Source: Kitasatospora papulosa (GTDB lineage Bacteria > Actinomycetota > Actinomycetes > Streptomycetales > Streptomycetaceae). Taken from it: a DNA stretch of 64,000 bases. Shown here piece by piece: positions 61,180 through 64,000 of this stretch; the stretch's first letter is position 1, and each line of letters starts with the position of its first letter. The notes beneath the pieces were generated by a model. That model made no database searches and was not told where the DNA came from. It saw only the letters and a list, made by a program, of their open reading frames with translations. Both the position numbers and the translations under genes were made by a program. The DNA lies in contig NZ_JNYQ01000001.1 of assembly GCF_000717245.1 (NCBI RefSeq), positions 1,188,300-1,252,299 on the forward strand, given 5' to 3'.

Positions 61180-62739
61180 ATGTACGGAACGACGCACACC
61201 CGCGCGAAAGCGGCCGGGGCGGTGGCCGCACTCTCCGGTCTCGTGTTCGCCGCGCTCCCCGCCCAGGCCGCCCACGCGGCCACCGCCCCCGTCAACACCG
61301 GCTTCGAGTCCGGGGCCGCCGGCTGGTCGACCTACTCGGCCGGAGGCCAGAACGCCGCCTCCTTCACCGAGGCGGGCGGCCACGGCGGCAGCACCCGGCT
61401 CAGCCACTGGTCGGCCTCGGCGTACAAGGTCGAGACCTACCAGTACCTGAGCGGCCTGACCGACGGCACGTACACCCTCAGCGCCTGGGTGCGCTCCGGC
61501 GGCGGCCAGAGATCCGCCTACCTCGCCCTGCGCAACTGCGGCTCCGCCGAGCAGCGCACCGACCTGCCGCCCACCGCGAACGGCGAGTGGATCCGGCTCG
61601 TCACGTCCGTCAAGGTGACCGGCGGGGCCTGCACGATCAGCCTCAACTCCGACGCGCACGCGGGGCAGTGGGCGAACTTCGACGACATCACGTTCACCCC
61701 CGGGAGCACCGGGCTGAGCGTCAGGGGCGGTGACCTCTCCACCCTCCCCAAGAACGAGGCGCACGGCGCCACGTACCGCAACGCCGGCGGCACGGCCGGG
61801 GACGCCATGGGCATCCTCAGGAGCTCCGGGATGAACTACGTACGCCTCAAGGTGTGGGTGAACCCGGCCGACGGCTACAACGACAAGGCCCGGGTCCTCG
61901 CCATGGCCAAGCGCGCCAAGGCCCTCGGCATGAAGACCCTGATCGACTTCCACTACTCCGACGCCTGGGCCGACCCCGGCAAGCAGAACAAGCCCGCCGC
62001 CTGGGCCGGGCACGGCTACGCCCAGCTCCGCACGGACGTCTACAACCACACCTACGACGTGCTGAACGCCCTCAAGGCCCAGGGCACCACGGCCGACATG
62101 GTGCAGATCGGCAACGAGATCAACGGCGGGATGCTCTGGCCCGAGGGCTCCACCGCCAACTGGTCACAACTGGCGGGCCTGATCACCTCGGGGGCGAACG
62201 CGGCCAAGGCGGTCTCCTCCGGCACGAAGGTGGCGCTGCACCTCGCCGAGGGCGGCGACAACGCGGGCACCCGCTGGTGGTTCGACAACGCCGTGGCGCA
62301 GAAGGTGCCCTTCGACGTCATCGCCCTCTCCTACTACGGCTACTGGCACGGCTCGCTGTCCGAGCTCCAGACCAACCTCGACGACGCCGCCTCCCGCTAC
62401 GGGAAGCCGGTGCTGGTCGCCGAGACGGCCTACGCCCACACGCTCGCCGACGACGACGGCCTGGAGAACAACGTGGCCACCGCGAGCCAGCTGGTCGCCG
62501 GCTACCCGGCGACCCCGGCCGGCCAGGCGGCGAACCTCCGCGACGTCATGAACGTCGTCGAGGCCGTCCCGAACGGCCGGGGCCTCGGCGCCGTGTACTG
62601 GGAGCCGGCCTGGACCGCCGTCACCGGCAGCGGCTGGGACCCGGCCGACCCGGCGTCGGGCAACGCGTGGGAGAACCAGGCGGTGTTCGACTACGACGGC
62701 AAGCTGCTGCCGGCGGCCGCCTGGTTCTCGCACCGGTAG
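61180..62739 (+). CDS. Secreted GH53 endo-beta-1,4-galactanase with N-terminal CBM-like domain
   Basis: 519 residues. Signal peptide to about AAHA-AT (residues 1-34). Residues ~37-178 form a carbohydrate-binding-like beta-sandwich (NTGFESGAAGWSTYSAGGQN to GQWANFDDITF), and the rest is the GH53 barrel: MNYVRLKVWVNPADGYND, TLIDFHYSDAWADPGKQ, acid/base in QIGNEINGGMLW, and nucleophile in VLVAETAYAHT. It cleaves the beta-1,4-galactan side chains of rhamnogalacturonan I. It follows the GH42 gene by 49 bases and is probably co-transcribed. Confidence 0.95.
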   Translation: MYGTTHTRAKAAGAVAALSGLVFAALPAQAAHAATAPVNTGFESGAAGWSTYSAGGQNAASFTEAGGHGGSTRLSHWSASAYKVETYQYLSGLTDGTYTLSAWVRSGGGQRSAYLALRNCGSAEQRTDLPPTANGEWIRLVTSVKVTGGACTISLNSDAHAGQWANFDDITFTPGSTGLSVRGGDLSTLPKNEAHGATYRNAGGTAGDAMGILRSSGMNYVRLKVWVNPADGYNDKARVLAMAKRAKALGMKTLIDFHYSDAWADPGKQNKPAAWAGHGYAQLRTDVYNHTYDVLNALKAQGTTADMVQIGNEINGGMLWPEGSTANWSQLAGLITSGANAAKAVSSGTKVALHLAEGGDNAGTRWWFDNAVAQKVPFDVIALSYYGYWHGSLSELQTNLDDAASRYGKPVLVAETAYAHTLADDDGLENNVATASQLVAGYPATPAGQAANLRDVMNVVEAVPNGRGLGAVYWEPAWTAVTGSGWDPADPASGNAWENQAVFDYDGKLLPAAAWFSHR

Positions 62740-62742
62740 CGG

Positions 62743-63750
62743 CTACAGCGGCGCACCGTGCCACATCCACGAGGTGACACGGGCGCGGCCCGGCAGATCG
62801 GCGCGGCCGGTGGACCAGAGCAGCACGGTCCACCGGTCCTCGTCGTCCGGGGCGTCCGGGAAGAGCCGGGCCAGCACCCGGTCGCAGAGGTCCTGGGGCG
62901 GGGTCCAGGACGACGACAGCCCGGTGGCGACGTCGTGGGTGTGGACGAGGGTCTCCACGATCCCCATCGCGGCGAAGCCCTCGGGGTCGGACAGCCCGGA
63001 CACATGGTGGGAGCGCACGTCCGGCGAGGCCGTCCGCACCATCGCGGTCAGCAGGGCCCCGCTCGCCTCCAGCGTCTGGAGCAGCCCGGGGACGCCGGCC
63101 TCCGGGTTCGCGAAGATCGAGTTCCCGGGACCGCCCTCGCGTTCGGAGCCGTAGCGGTAAGGCACCTCGCGGTCCTGCGGGGGCCTGCGCGGGCCGAGCT
63201 GGACGGCGTAGGCGAAGAGGTCGTCGCTCAGGTGCTCGACGGTCTCCCAGCAGTCCCACGTCAGCCCTCCGGCCGGCACCCGCCAGTCCTCGGCCGGGGA
63301 CTTCGCGAGGGTGTCGACCGCGAGCCGGACCGCCAGCGTCACGTCGTCGGCGGTGACGGGCAGCCGGGCGCCGGTCAGCGCGGCGCGTTCCGGCGCGCTG
63401 AGCTCCACGCAGAACTCGTTGCCCTCGGGATCGGCCAGGGTGACCCAGCCCCGGCCGTTCGGCTTGCGATGGTCGCCCACCGGCGTCGCCCCCACGGCGA
63501 GCAGCCGCTCGACCTCCTCGTCGCGGGTGCGGCCGTCGGGGCGCAGGTCGAGATGGACCCGGTTCTTGGAGCGCTTGGACTCCGGCACCGTGACGAAGAG
63601 CAGTGTGCCCCGCGGCGACTCGACGAGGGCCTCGGGGTCACCGGGCTCGTCCTCGTCGGACACGGAGGATCCGAGCACCTCGGCCCAGAAGCCGGCGAGC
63701 TCGTAGGCGTCGGCGCAGTCGATGGTGATGTGCTGTACGAGTGAGGTCAT
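62743..63750 (-). CDS. Glyoxalase (VOC) and maleylpyruvate-isomerase-like fusion protein
   Basis: 335 residues from ATG 63750; GTG 63759 is an alternative. Residues ~1-122 are a VOC/glyoxalase domain (VQHITIDCADAYELAGFWAE, ... RGWVTLADPEGNEFCVEL). From ~130 on is a DinB/mycothiol-dependent maleylpyruvate-isomerase-like four-helix domain (TWDCWETVEHLSDDLFAYA, LVHTHDVATGL with conserved histidines). Both halves bind metal in their families. Fusion of the two is uncommon but seen in Streptomyces. Function unknown. Confidence 0.85.
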   Translation of the reverse strand: MTSLVQHITIDCADAYELAGFWAEVLGSSVSDEDEPGDPEALVESPRGTLLFVTVPESKRSKNRVHLDLRPDGRTRDEEVERLLAVGATPVGDHRKPNGRGWVTLADPEGNEFCVELSAPERAALTGARLPVTADDVTLAVRLAVDTLAKSPAEDWRVPAGGLTWDCWETVEHLSDDLFAYAVQLGPRRPPQDREVPYRYGSEREGGPGNSIFANPEAGVPGLLQTLEASGALLTAMVRTASPDVRSHHVSGLSDPEGFAAMGIVETLVHTHDVATGLSSSWTPPQDLCDRVLARLFPDAPDDEDRWTVLLWSTGRADLPGRARVTSWMWHGAPL

Positions 63751-63841
63751 GGGCGCCACTGTCGCCGCCGACCCGGGCCGGGGTCCAGCGAGTTGTACGG
63801 CCCGGCCCGCGGCGGCGCCGCCCCTGAGGGAGCACCGGACG

Positions 63842-63880
63842 CGGAAGGGGCGGGACGCGTGGTGCGTCCCGCCCCTTCCG
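63842..63880 (-). terminator. Terminator of the gene leaving the right edge
   Basis: Perfect 17-bp inverted repeat, arms 63842-63858 and 63864-63880, loop of five. It lies 14 bases past the minus-strand stop codon at 63895. Confidence 0.8.
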
Positions 63881-63894
63881 ACAGTCGTACGCCC

Positions 63895-64000
63895 TTACTT
63901 CACCGGGGTGAAGTCGCGGGCGCCGATGAAGTCGGGCCTGCGGACGGGGGCCGCGAAGGGCTCCTGGGCGGTGTTGTCGACGCTGTTGAAGACGATGAAG
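63895..64000 (-). CDS. C-terminal end of an unidentified protein (partial)
   Basis: Only the last ~34 codons are in the window, ending FTPVK-TAA (stop TAA at 63897-63895). The visible residues include IVFNSVDNTAQEPFAAPVRR PDFIGARD. Too little to assign a family; the terminator directly downstream supports it as a real gene end. Confidence 0.65.
   Translation of the reverse strand, partial: FIVFNSVDNTAQEPFAAPVRRPDFIGARDFTPVK

Noticed and set aside
1..64000. Mobile elements, CRISPR arrays or phage genes.
   Set aside because: I found no transposase, integrase, spaced repeats or attachment-like duplications; GC content and codon use look uniform throughout.

Overview
The window is high-GC DNA with Streptomyces-style gene organisation: many GTG starts, ATGA/GTGA stop-start overlaps, Tat and lipoprotein signals, SigE-type sigma factors, and sugar ABC importers encoded without their own ATPase. 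I take it to be a chromosomal segment of a Streptomyces or close relative. I see no insertion sequence, integrase, attachment site or CRISPR array.

Layout. 1-6475: a complete suf operon for Fe-S cluster assembly (end of a SufR-like regulator, sufB, sufD, Rieske ferredoxin, sufC, sufS, sufU, DUF59/SufT-like), closed by a 20-bp perfect hairpin. 6688-14889: secreted and membrane proteins, an SMR efflux protein with its TetR regulator, convergent dapD and dapA-like genes, a DUF4232-type lipoprotein and a large unknown protein. 15132-18521: a Tat-exported PhoX/DUF839 protein, then a bacterial Ro60 orthologue (rsr). Just upstream of rsr I can fold a Y RNA whose central module is a circularly permuted tRNA mimic. 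18601-20462: a small Tudor-like protein, a two-domain TerD protein and a small hypothetical protein.

20530-39196 and 45114-48170 form a pectin and uronate/aldonate catabolism region. It holds uronate dehydrogenase, 5-dehydro-4-deoxyglucarate dehydratase with a coupled unknown TIM-barrel-like protein, a GntR regulator with a second DapA-family dehydratase and an IlvD/Edd pentonate-type dehydratase. These are followed by a long run containing an ABC importer, a Gfo/Idh oxidoreductase, a DUF6807 protein, a GH43 enzyme, a lipoprotein binding protein, a rhamnogalacturonan acetylesterase, a PL1 pectate lyase, a CE8 pectinesterase and an esterase. A PL3 pectate lyase converges on it. An IclR regulator diverges from an alpha-ketoglutarate semialdehyde dehydrogenase. 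A nearly identical 16-bp palindrome lies upstream of that dehydrogenase and upstream of the ABC importer, which suggests one regulon. The proposed flow is: secreted enzymes depolymerise pectin, the importer takes up oligomers, and dehydrogenase plus dehydratases take uronic/aldonic acids to alpha-ketoglutarate.

40261-45005: a SigE-family sigma factor and a membrane protein, a duplicated repeat-rich intergenic region, a purine permease and a penicillin-binding protein. 48388-54683: a lectin-tailed Ser/Thr kinase, a FrnE-type DsbA protein, a class V aminotransferase-fold protein, a MarR/ene-reductase divergent pair with two operators, and a GNAT protein. 54726-62739: a galactan locus (LacI regulator, ABC importer, GH42 beta-galactosidase, secreted GH53 galactanase), matching the galactan side chains of pectin. 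62743-64000: a glyoxalase/maleylpyruvate-isomerase-like fusion and the 3' end of an unidentified gene.
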